Positions 1-8,300 of a DNA stretch of 64,000 nucleotides are shown in pieces. Each line of letters starts with the position of its first letter. Positions within the stretch are counted from its first letter, which is position 1. The notes under the pieces were generated by a model. The model was given only the letters and a program-made list of their open reading frames with translations, made no database searches and was not told where the DNA came from. The stretch is from UBA5018 sp947463165 (GTDB lineage: Bacteria > Cyanobacteriota > Cyanobacteriia > PCC-6307 > Cyanobiaceae), in the NCBI GenBank assembly GCA_943371245.1, contig CALRTY020000003.1, forward strand, positions 205,081-269,080, read 5' to 3'. The translations under genes and the position numbers were made by a program.

Positions 1-1
1 C

Positions 2-979
2 ACCGTGCTGGACCAGAGCCTGGCGATCATGGCCTGGGCCCTGGATCGCCACGATCCTGGCGATTGGCAACGGCTGGGGCCCGGCGCCGCAGCGGCGGAA
101 AAGCGCCAGGATATGGCTGCTTTAATCGAACAAAACGACGGCCCCTTCAAATACCACCTGGACCGGTTCAAATATGCCGGCCGCTATCCGGCAGGTGAGC
201 CCGGAGATCACCGGGCAGCGGCGCTGGCCATCCTGAGGCAGTGGAACCGCCGGTTGGAGCAGGCCGGCGCTGGAACCGGCGAGATGACCGGGGAGATCGC
301 TGGGGCTAGTGATGGGCGTGATTGCACCGATCTGGGCTGGGGTAGGGGCCCCTGGCTGCTGGGCGAGCGGCCGTCCCTAGCCGATGCGGCCCTGCTGCCC
401 TTCGTGCGCCAATTCCGCCTGGCGGATCCCTCCGGTTTTGATGCCGAATCAGATTTGAGCGCTCTACAGCGGTGGCTGCACCAGGGGATCACCTCTGCGG
501 CGATGGCGGCGGTGCTGGCGCCCCCCTGGGGGCTGCGTCAGCCCTGGCGCTCGCCGAGCTGGATTTACCACCTGGCCCTGGCCGAGGAGTGGCAAGAGGC
601 CCAGCGGCAGGGCAGTTACCGCCGCTCCACCCGCGGCCTGTCCCTGGAGCAGGTGGGGTTTATCCATGCCAGCCGGGCCGATCAATTGGCCGCCACCTAT
701 CGGCGCTTCTATGGCGATGCGGGCCCAGTGACGCTGCTCACGATCGATCCCCAGCAACTCACGGCACCGCTGCGCTACGAGCCAGCCCCCCAGCGGGGGG
801 GCGATGCGGGGAGTGATAGGAGTGCCGAGGCGGGGGGAGAAGAGAGGGCCGAGAAGGTTGGAGATGAGAGTAGCGAGGGGGGTGAAAAAGGTAATGAATT
901 GTTCCCCCACATCTATGGCCCCTTGCCCCTTGAGGCGGTGCTCAATGCCGAACCCTTTGCCCTGGGGGATTCGCCATGA
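2..979 (+). CDS. Glutathione S-transferase C-terminal domain fused to DUF952 (5' end cut by window edge)
   Basis: The reading frame is open from the window edge. The first visible residues (TVLDQSLAIMAWAL) match the start of the alpha-helical C-terminal GST domain, so the thioredoxin-fold half should lie upstream and the GTG at 5 is probably internal. The GST part runs to about residue 180 and includes the LADAALLPFVRQFRLAD helix. From about residue 188 (WIYHLALAEEW) to the end lies a DUF952-type domain with GFIHASRADQLAATYRRFY and FPHIYGPLPLEAVL, a small fold of unknown function often fused to GSTs in cyanobacteria. A charged Gly/Glu/Ser-rich insertion (about residues 263-298) interrupts DUF952 just before its last strand and looks like a repeat expansion. 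Glutathione conjugation or thiol redox activity is inferred from the family only. Confidence 0.8.
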   Translation, partial: TVLDQSLAIMAWALDRHDPGDWQRLGPGAAAAEKRQDMAALIEQNDGPFKYHLDRFKYAGRYPAGEPGDHRAAALAILRQWNRRLEQAGAGTGEMTGEIAGASDGRDCTDLGWGRGPWLLGERPSLADAALLPFVRQFRLADPSGFDAESDLSALQRWLHQGITSAAMAAVLAPPWGLRQPWRSPSWIYHLALAEEWQEAQRQGSYRRSTRGLSLEQVGFIHASRADQLAATYRRFYGDAGPVTLLTIDPQQLTAPLRYEPAPQRGGDAGSDRSAEAGGEERAEKVGDESSEGGEKGNELFPHIYGPLPLEAVLNAEPFALGDSP

Positions 980-1004
980 CGGCGCTGAACCTGGAGGCCT
1001 CGCC

Positions 1005-1553
1005 ATGAGCGTCAGCCTTGAGTCGCTAAACCTGCAGTCGCTAAACCTGGAGGCGGTGGAGCGGCGGGCGGCGCAGCGGGGTCTGCTGTTGCGCCTGCGG
1101 GTGAACCAGGGTTTTGGTTTGCAGGGGCTGAGGGTGGTGGTGGCCAGACCCCAGCCAGGCCAGGCGCCGCTGCTGTTGGGGGAGCTCAAGGCTTGGACCC
1201 TGCCCAGCCCCGATGGCCTGCAGCTCGACACGATGCGGGTGCAGGGGGAGCGCAGCCACGGGGTGGGCCTGCTGATTTGGGCGGCCACCTTCGCTTGGGC
1301 GCTGGAGTGCAGCCCCTGCCGCAGGGGTCGCCTGCTGGCGATCCGCGATGGGGAGGAGCAGCACCGGCGGCTGGTGCGCTATTTCCAGCGCCTGGGCTTC
1401 ACGCCATTGCGGGAGGTGGGGGCGGGGCCTCTGGATTTGGCCCTGCGGCTGGTGTGGGGCGGCTCCGGATTGCTGATGCAGGGAAACTGCGCCGAGGGCT
1501 TGGAGCGCTGCTGGGCTCTGCTCAATCGGCGTGGCGCGGGGCGGGGGGGCTAG
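1005..1553 (+). CDS. Conserved cyanobacterial protein, possibly GNAT-like
   Basis: This 182-residue protein starts at the ATG that gives MSVSLESLNLQSLNLEAVE. The frame is open further upstream, but that part overlaps the GST-DUF952 gene and has no protein-like character. The core reads LLLGELKAWTLPSPDGLQLDTMRVQG, then a helix with GLLIWAATFAWAL, then RRLVRYFQRLGFTPLREVG. That order of strand, helix and 'YFQRLGF' resembles the acetyl-CoA-binding half of GNAT acetyltransferases, but no clear Q/RxxGxG/A motif is visible, so catalysis is uncertain. The N-terminus has a small SLNLQSLNLE duplication. It follows the GST gene in the same direction by 25 bp and overlaps the 3' end of the convergent lipA gene by 4 nt. 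Confidence 0.6.
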   Translation: MSVSLESLNLQSLNLEAVERRAAQRGLLLRLRVNQGFGLQGLRVVVARPQPGQAPLLLGELKAWTLPSPDGLQLDTMRVQGERSHGVGLLIWAATFAWALECSPCRRGRLLAIRDGEEQHRRLVRYFQRLGFTPLREVGAGPLDLALRLVWGGSGLLMQGNCAEGLERCWALLNRRGAGRGG

Positions 1554-2482
1554 GCCCCGAGCGGATCGCCAGCGGAGTCACCGGCGTGGTAGCTGCTGCG
1601 CACCAGGGGGCCGCTGCGCACCTGGGCAAAACCGAGCTGCCGGGCGATGGCGGCCAGCTGCTCAAACTCCTCGGGCGTCCAGTAGCGCGCCACGGGGATG
1701 TGATTCAAAGAGGGGCGCAGGTATTGGCCCAGGGTGAGCCTTTGGCAGTGGGCGGCCCGCAGGTCTGCCATGGCGGCCACCACCTCTTCAAAGGCTTCGC
1801 CTAGCCCCAGCATCAGGCCCGATTTGGTGGGAATGGTTGGCGCCAGCTCGCGGGCCGCGGCCAGCAGGGCCAGGGAGCGGCGGTAGGTGGCGCCGCGGCG
1901 CACCTCACCCTGCAGCCGCTCCACGGTTTCCAGGTTGTGGTTGAAGCAAACCGGCCCGGCCGCCAAAACGGCCTGCAGCCGCTGGCGCTGGGCGGCTACG
2001 GCTTCGGCTTCGTTGGCGTGGCCGCCCCAGAAATCGGGGGTGAGCACCTCGATCTGCACCAGCGGATTGCGACGCCAGATGGCCGCCATGGTGGCGGTGA
2101 ACAGCTGGGCGCCGTGGTCGGGCAGATCGTCTCGGGCGACGGCGGTGAGCACCACATAGCGCAGCGCCAGATGCTGCACCGCCTCGGCCACCCGCTCGGC
2201 CTCGGCGGCATCGAGGGGAGCGGGGGCCCGGCCTTTGTTCACCTGACAGAAGGCGCAGCTGCGGGTGCAGATAGGACCCCCCAGCAGGAAGGTGGCGGTG
2301 CCGGCGGCGTAGCACTCGCCGCGGTTGGGGCAGCGCCCCTCTTCGCAGATGGTGTGCAGCCGTTGTTGCTTCACCACCGCCTGCACCGCCGCCAGCTGGG
2401 AGGCATTGCCAATGGGGGAGCGCAACCAGGCCGGCAACCGCTCGGCCGGGGCGATGCTGCGATATTTGCTGGGGCGGCTCAT
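1550..2482 (-). CDS. lipA: Lipoyl synthase LipA
   Basis: This radical-SAM enzyme inserts two sulfur atoms into protein-bound octanoyl groups to make the lipoyl cofactor of pyruvate dehydrogenase and the glycine cleavage system. It has 310 residues from the chosen ATG (MSRPSKYRSIAPAERLPAWL). The frame continues 31 codons upstream, but that sequence is unlike LipA. The auxiliary-cluster cysteines are Cys46, Cys51 and Cys57 (CEEGRCPNRGEC), the SAM-cluster triad is Cys72, Cys76 and Cys79 (CTRSCAFC), and the conserved RSSY lies near the C-terminus. The length is normal for the family. Its substrate complex may include the product of pdhA at 22859 in this window. Confidence 0.95.
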   Translation of the reverse strand: MSRPSKYRSIAPAERLPAWLRSPIGNASQLAAVQAVVKQQRLHTICEEGRCPNRGECYAAGTATFLLGGPICTRSCAFCQVNKGRAPAPLDAAEAERVAEAVQHLALRYVVLTAVARDDLPDHGAQLFTATMAAIWRRNPLVQIEVLTPDFWGGHANEAEAVAAQRQRLQAVLAAGPVCFNHNLETVERLQGEVRRGATYRRSLALLAAARELAPTIPTKSGLMLGLGEAFEEVVAAMADLRAAHCQRLTLGQYLRPSLNHIPVARYWTPEEFEQLAAIARQLGFAQVRSGPLVRSSYHAGDSAGDPLGA

Positions 2483-2584
2483 GAAATAGCTGGGGCTCGG
2501 TTTTTTGCAGTGGGAATGGCTATCGCTATAGTTGAAATAACAGGTTGGGTGGCTGAGAGTGCTTCTTAATGGCAATTACTTGGG

Positions 2585-2677
2585 GGTCATTGCACAAATC
2601 ACATTGCACAAATCACATCGCACCAATCCATCGCGTTAATCACATCGCCTTAATCACATCGCACTAATCACATCGCA
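2585..2677. repeat. Degenerate 13-16 bp tandem repeat between recR and lipA
   Basis: At least six imperfect copies of a unit like AATCACATCGCACTA follow one another (variants ATTGCACAA, ATCGCACCA, ATCGCGTTA, ATCGCCTTA, ATCGCACTA, ATCGCATTA), running up to the recR stop codon and filling most of the recR-lipA gap. No symmetry or clear hairpin is visible. It belongs to the class of short degenerate repeats seen at several other places in the window. Confidence 0.75.
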
Positions 2678-3277
2678 TTAATCCATCGGGCGGCGGCCCT
2701 CCAAGGCGCGGGCGAGGGTAACCTCGTCGGCGTAGTCGAGTTCGCCGCCCACCGGCAGGCCGTAGGCGATCCGACTCACCGCTGTGAATGGCTTCAGCAG
2801 GCGGGCCAGGTAGAGGCTGGTGGTGTCGCCCTCCACGCTGGGGGTGAGGGCCAGGATCACCTCCTGGAAGTCGTCGGCGGCCACCCGCTGCACCAGGGGC
2901 TTGATCTGCAATAGCTCCGGGCCGATGCCATCCATGGGCGAGATCAAGCCGCCGAGCACGTGGTAGCTGCCCTGAAATTCGCGGGTGCGCTCCAGGGCCA
3001 GCAGGTCGCGGGAGTCGGCCACCACGCAGAGCAGGCCGTTGCTGCGGGAATCGTTGAGGCAGATCTCGCAGAGGGGATCGGCCGAGAGGTGAAAACAGCG
3101 CTGGCATTGGCCCACCTGGCTGCGGGCCGCCAGCAGGGCGTCGGCGAAGCTGCGGGTCTGTTCGGCGGGCTGGTGCAGCAGGTGCAGTGCCAGCCGCTGG
3201 GCTGTGCGGGGGCCAATGCCCGGCAGCCGCTCGAACTGCTCAATCAGCCGGGCCAGGGGTCGGGTGTAGCCGCTCAG
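2678..3277 (-). CDS. recR: Recombination mediator RecR (non-canonical start likely)
   Basis: RecR works with RecF and RecO to load RecA at gaps. The frame encodes the helix-hairpin-helix (ERLPGIGPRTAQRLALHLL), the four-Cys zinc finger (CQRCFHLSADPLCEIC), and a Toprim domain with VVADSRDLLALE and LALTPSVEGDTTS. The only ATG/GTG/TTG start in frame is the GTG at 3115, which would delete the helix-hairpin-helix. Homology-like sequence instead continues upstream through YTRPLARLIEQFERLPG to an in-frame TGA at 3296-3298. The CTG at 3275-3277 would give (M)SGYTRPLARL, the N-terminus expected for picocyanobacterial RecR, and a normal length of 199 residues. A CTG start or a base error or frameshift near 3280 are the two explanations. 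Confidence 0.85.
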   Translation of the reverse strand: MSGYTRPLARLIEQFERLPGIGPRTAQRLALHLLHQPAEQTRSFADALLAARSQVGQCQRCFHLSADPLCEICLNDSRSNGLLCVVADSRDLLALERTREFQGSYHVLGGLISPMDGIGPELLQIKPLVQRVAADDFQEVILALTPSVEGDTTSLYLARLLKPFTAVSRIAYGLPVGGELDYADEVTLARALEGRRPMD

Positions 3278-3380
3278 GGCTCGGCAGCAGCTGAATCAAA
3301 TCTAGGAGGCGGGCGAATTTAGGTGGCTGGAGCGGGCGGCCAGGCCAGCACAATGGTTCGATCTCCATTCCCTTGCCCCC

Positions 3381-3944
3381 ATGGACCGCCTGCGCCGTCT
3401 GCTGCCGCGCCCCGGCCTGTCGCTCCTGGCGCTAATAATGGCGGCGGTGCTGGCCGGCTGCAGCGCGGCGGCGGCGGGCCTGAATGCTTATCAAAGCCCG
3501 GATGGGCGCTATGCCTTTCTCTATCCCACCGGCTGGACCCGGGTGCAGGTGAGCGGCGGGCCGCAGGTGGTGTTCCACGACCTGATCAACAGTGACGAAA
3601 CCCTGTCGCTGGTGGTGTCGGATGTGAAAGATGACAGCAATTTGACGGCCTTGGGCAGCGCCATCGCCGTGGGTGAGCAGTTGCGCCGCAGCGCCATCGC
3701 CCCCGAGGGCAGCGGCCGCCAGGCGGAACTTGTGCATGCCGAGCAGCGGGAAGCGGGCGGGCGCAGCTTCTACGACCTGGAATACAGCGTGCATCTGGCC
3801 GACCGCGACCGCCACGAGCTGGCCACGGTGGTGGTGGATCGGGGCCGGCTCTACACCTTCGCCGCCAGCACAAACGAGATCCGCTGGCCCAAGGTGAAGG
3901 GGCTGTTCCAGCAGGTGGTCACCTCCTTCAACCTGCTGGTGTGA
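3381..3944 (+). CDS. PsbP-family thylakoid lumen lipoprotein
   Basis: This 187-residue protein has a type II signal peptide: basic MDRLRRLLPR, a hydrophobic stretch SLLALIMAAVL, and a lipobox LAGC with acylated Cys27. The mature part has PsbP-family features: NAYQSPDGRYAFLYPTGWTRV, then VVFHDLINSDETLSLVVSDV, a central YDLEYSVH strand, and the C-terminal RWPKVKGLFQQVVTSFNL. Cyanobacterial PsbP-like lipoproteins are substoichiometric photosystem II accessory proteins on the lumenal side. It is read divergently from recR. Small C-terminal differences could place it in a PsbP-like (PPL) rather than strict PsbP subgroup. Confidence 0.85.
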   Translation: MDRLRRLLPRPGLSLLALIMAAVLAGCSAAAAGLNAYQSPDGRYAFLYPTGWTRVQVSGGPQVVFHDLINSDETLSLVVSDVKDDSNLTALGSAIAVGEQLRRSAIAPEGSGRQAELVHAEQREAGGRSFYDLEYSVHLADRDRHELATVVVDRGRLYTFAASTNEIRWPKVKGLFQQVVTSFNLLV

Positions 3945-3993
3945 AGCCAGCCCAGGGCTGCGGTGATGGTGGTGGCGAGTTGAGGCGGCCAGG

Positions 3994-5013
3994 GTGAAGG
4001 TGCTGGTGGTGGGCGGCGGGCTGGCCGGATCGCTGCTGGCCCTGGAGTTGCGCCAGCGGGGCCTGGCGGTGGCCCTGATCGATGGCGGCACTGGCCAATC
4101 GGCCACCGCCTGGAGCTACGGCGGTGTGGCCATTGCGGCCACGCCCCTGGGGGGGGTGATGGCCACCGCAGCCCAGCGCTGGCAGCAGCTGGAACAGCGC
4201 TATGGCCCCCTGGGTTGGCGCAGCTGCGACCTGAAGCTGCATGGGGGAGATAGCCAGGGGCCGGTAATTGCGGGGCGAGTGGATACGCGCCAGTTGATGG
4301 CGCGGCTGCCGGTGCTGCTGGCGGCTGAGGGGGTGGAGTTGTGGCCCTGGGCTGCCGTCGCTATCACCCCGAGCACCACTGGCCCTGACCAGACCCAGGG
4401 CTGGCGGCTGCGGCTAGCTAACGGCGAAACCCTGGACGGCAATGCCCTGGTGCTGGCGGCCGGGGCGGGCTGTCGGGCGCTGTGGCCCGAATTGAGCCCG
4501 CGCCTGCGGATTAGCTGGGCTGGGGTGTTGCAATTGGCGACCATACCGCCTGGCTATGGCGATAACCAACTGCTGTTACCTAGCCAATTTCAACGGTTGG
4601 CGCTGGAGCGCCGCGCCGCTGAGCTAGATGGCGAGGCCTGGGTGGTGGACGTGGGGCTGGCCCCCAGGGGAGAGATGGCCCTGGCCGGCCAGATCAGCCT
4701 GGTGCGGCCCGATTTAGAGCTGGGATCTCCGCCGGAAGCGGCGCTGATGGAAGGGCGGCTGCGGGCGGCATGGCGGGCCTTTGATCCAGCGCTGGAGCGC
4801 CATTTTTTGACCTATCAACAGGTGGCCGTGAGCTTTTGCGACCAGGGCCTACCCCTGGTGGGGCCGGTGCCCAACGCCCCGGGCCTGTGGCAATTCAGCG
4901 GCTTCAGCGGCGGCTTTAGTCAGGTGCCGGTGCTGGCGTCAATCCTGGCGGATGAGATTAGCGGGGAGGTGGTAGGTGGGGCGGCGATGGGCGGAGAGTT
5001 GATAGGCGGATAG
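3994..5013 (+). CDS. FAD-dependent oxidoreductase (DAO / glycine-oxidase-like)
   Basis: This 339-residue flavoprotein starts with GTG. An N-terminal Rossmann dinucleotide-binding motif is present (VLVVGGGLAGSLLALELRQRG, GxGxxG at residues 7-12), followed by the acidic end of strand 2 (ALIDGG). The remainder fits the D-amino-acid oxidase superfamily: LVLAAGAGCRALWP, and near the C-terminus the second FAD-contact region GLPLVGPVPNAPGLWQFSGFSGGFSQ. The substrate cannot be told from sequence. It follows the PsbP-like gene in the same direction by about 50 bp. The 3' end (from about 4960) dissolves into Gly/Val/Ala repeats encoded by degenerate GGCGG-rich units that continue past the stop codon. 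Confidence 0.85.
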   Translation: MKVLVVGGGLAGSLLALELRQRGLAVALIDGGTGQSATAWSYGGVAIAATPLGGVMATAAQRWQQLEQRYGPLGWRSCDLKLHGGDSQGPVIAGRVDTRQLMARLPVLLAAEGVELWPWAAVAITPSTTGPDQTQGWRLRLANGETLDGNALVLAAGAGCRALWPELSPRLRISWAGVLQLATIPPGYGDNQLLLPSQFQRLALERRAAELDGEAWVVDVGLAPRGEMALAGQISLVRPDLELGSPPEAALMEGRLRAAWRAFDPALERHFLTYQQVAVSFCDQGLPLVGPVPNAPGLWQFSGFSGGFSQVPVLASILADEISGEVVGGAAMGGELIGG

Positions 5014-5388
5014 ACGGTAGGCGGGGCAATCGCTGGCAAGAAGATTGGCGAAGAAATAGTCGGAGGGGCGAAAAGCGTGTAAGATCTGACAAGCGGGCAA
5101 GCAGAAATAAATCTAAGTTAGCCTCAGCAAATTATGTTAAATGTGAATTATAAAATTCGTGGTTTTTGAGATAATGCAGAGTGCTGAGGAGCTAACGGAA
5201 GCAAGTCTGGACCTGCCTTGGCCAGGCTTGCTTTTGCATATGGGGCCGCACAGCACCCAGCGGCGCTGGCGACCCTATGCAGGCAATGCATAAGTATCAA
5301 ATGAGCACTTAGCCAGCCTCGCCATGAGAATGTGAAGATATATTGCAAAGCTAGTGGGGGGGGGAGGCGCTTATTGGAAAGTTAATAG
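5014..5388. other. Intergenic region upstream of the first giant gene
   Basis: These 375 bases are markedly more AT-rich than the flanking upstream genes and contain no convincing ORF. The first 60 bases continue the GGCGGA-type degenerate repeat from the oxidoreductase 3' end. An imperfect hairpin sits at 5201-5231. A poly-G run (9 G) occurs at 5355-5363, about 25 bases before the giant gene start. The promoter of the giant gene is expected here, but no confident -35/-10 pair can be assigned by eye. Confidence 0.5.
5201..5235 (+). terminator. Possible rho-independent terminator
   Basis: GCAAGTCTGG pairs with CCAGGCTTGC (one mismatch in ten) across an 11-base loop, followed by TTTTG. Position and orientation fit termination of the oxidoreductase transcript before the giant gene. 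The U tract is short, so this is tentative. Confidence 0.4.
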
Positions 5389-8300
5389 ATGATTTTTGGC
5401 ATAAATTTCTTTATTATGACTTCCACACTATCTATTTTTGCCAGCAACGTAGTCCAATTGGAGGGCAACAGTGCTTGTAAGGCCTTTACCTTCACGGTAA
5501 ATCGCAGCGGTGACATATCGGGCAGTAGCACAGCAGCCTGGGCCGTGAGCAGCGCCCAAGCCACGGGCGATGATTTCGTGGGTAGCATATTTCCATCCGG
5601 AACCGTTACCTTTGCTGCTGGTGTAACCAGCCAAATTATCACAGTTGAGGTGAATGGCAATTTTAAAATTGAAAATGATGAAAGCTTTACCATTACCCTC
5701 TCGGATCCAGTTGGCTCCACCATAAGCACCGCTATGGCCTATGGCAGCATCATCCGCGATGATGCTACTTACTCCTGGACAACACCGCAGGAAATTGCTA
5801 GCGAAGATTATGCAACTGCCATGACAACCGGCGGCGACGGCTCCATTTATATCGACGATATGACTAGGGTCAACCCTGGCTTCAAATCAAGCAGCAGTAT
5901 TGTATATTTTGCAAAAGAAATTGCTTATCAATATCTTGGCAAATTTGCCGCTAATCCAGAGTTTTTAGAGAAGATGTGCCTGGCGTTTGGGGAGAGTTTT
6001 GCCCCAGATGCTGCCCTTAGCTTGGCACGCAACTGGGAGAAATGGAATGTGACTTTACCATCGATTGAGATTATCCCTGCTACATCTCTCAACGGTGCTT
6101 ATGGAGGGTATGCAAGTATGACAGATACGATCTATCTATCCGATGAGTTTATCAGAAAGAGTACACTCTCGGCGATAGTGAGTATCATACTAGAAGAATT
6201 TGGACACTCTATAGATAGACTGCTCAATGACTCAGATGCCCTAGGCGATGAAGGGCAGGTTTTTGCCAGTCTGGTGCAAGGGATCCCTTTGCCTGATTCA
6301 GAACTGCAGGCTTTATATCAAGAGAATGATTTTGCTACGATAGCTGTACATGGTCGAGAAATTGAGATTGAGCAAGCAGAATTTTCTGATGGTGGTCAAA
6401 AGGATAGCCATAAAGTCATTTCTTTAGATGGTGCTCGAGCAATTTACCTCAGCTACGGGCGTTATGCTGATTATTATTATTGCCCTCATGGAGATAGAGA
6501 TCGTCCTATTAATGATAGACTATTTATCCGTTATGCAGGAAAAAATATTTTTGAAGCAACTTTTGCAGATTTGGATGAACATATTATTATTCAAATTCCC
6601 TTAAATCTGTCAGATAAGTTGGAGTTTATTGTAGACGCTGACACTGCAAATTACCCTCCTCCTTATCCATATAATCCTGATTTAGAATTCCCATTTGAAC
6701 AATGTAATAATGACACAGGTTGGTGGTATTCGGGTTATCTAACTCCAATCGTGCTAGATATTCAAGATGCCTATACTGCCGTTGCAGGGGGCGACAATAA
6801 AAAAGCGACTATCAAATTCCCCGTCATTCTTTCGGAAGCTTGTAGTCGCGAAACTACTGTTCGCTATTTTACTTTGGCTGGCACTGCTGCAGATGGTATT
6901 ATTGGTAGCGATAAGCGTGATTATAGACCTGTTACGGGTACCTTGACCTTTGCCCCAGGGGAAATAAGAAAAGAAATTGAAATAGAAGTATGCGGTGATA
7001 GACCAGTAAATTCCGAAAGTAACTCTATTTTTGAGTATTTAGCAAAAGATAAATCTTATCGTGATTGGACAAAAAGTCAAGATATTGATTTTGGCAGTAG
7101 TTCGACTTTGTCCTATGGTGAAGACTTTGGATATCGAGTTAATAAATTTTTCAATGATACTAGTGATTTTCAGGCAGTAGGACTAACCTCGGATGAAAAT
7201 TTCTTTGTCATAATTAGTGATCCATATGATGTAAAAATTAACACGGATAGTGCTCTTAATAAGATTTATTTGTTGCATCTTTTAGAACAATCTCTCGGCA
7301 AAGATTATAGTACTTCACCAGCTTATCAAGCAGCATTACAAGCCTTAGATAGTTTAAAAGATACTTCATGGGCTTTTGCAACTGGAACGATATATGACCA
7401 AGGAAAAGCACCTATTCTGGCAATTAGGGGTAGTGAAAAAAATATTTTTGATTGGTGGGATGACTTCAATCCGATGGGAGTTGGCTATAGTCAATATCAG
7501 TCCACCAAAAAAAATAAAGATGATAACGTTTATAAATGGCTCGATGATGTTAGCCATCCGCAGGGTACAAATGTCTCTTTTAAGCCACATATAACGGGTC
7601 ATAGTTTAGGGGGGGCATTAACCCAATGGGTCGCGGCTGATTATTCCTCCCAAGGGGCATTAGGAGACATCGTAACTTTTAATTCACCAGGTATTTCAAC
7701 CGAAAAAGCCGCTAGCTTCACAGGCGCCGAGAATGTCACCCATTACATCACATCAACTGATGTGGTGAGTTTGGCAGGATCTAGCTATATTGATGGAAAA
7801 TATATTTTGTTTGACGAATCTTTCTCTTTTATGAAGCCATTTGCTGTGATAAATGCACATTCTCATCCAGTTATTGTTCCAGATATCATTCAATCACCTT
7901 CTGAACCTCGCATAAAAAAACCCTTGAATTTCAGCGAGAAAACTTTTGCTTCAGTTGCCAGCCTGAATGATCCTTTGTTTTCATTTTTACCTGATCCAGA
8001 TTATTTTGTTTTTCTTATAGCGGTATCTAGAATTTTCGGGCCAAAAGAGGGGCCCTTCGTGGCCGCGGCTTTAGTGAATAGAGGAACGGCGGAATTTGCT
8101 CGAAAACAAATAGGGGCAGAAATCTATAATCATGTCAATACGGTAAAATTCACTGTTGAATTTGCCAAGTTATCTGTTCAAGCAGCTGGAAACGCCGCTA
8201 AAATCTGGTCATCTGCCGCTTGGAATGCTGTCAAAGAATGGAAAGATGCAGCTTGGGGTTCGGTTAGTAATTGGATAACTTCAGCTTGGAATGCCACAAC

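Noticed and set aside
464..1288. Long minus-strand frame antisense to the GST-DUF952 gene
   Set aside because: GC-rich shadow frame; the plus strand carries recognisable GST and DUF952 domains.
1937..2569. 210-codon plus-strand frame over lipA
   Set aside because: Antisense to a gene with all LipA cysteine motifs; composition typical of a shadow frame.
2585..2677. CRISPR array
   Set aside because: Units are short (13-16 bp), degenerate and contiguous, with no spacers and no cas genes nearby.
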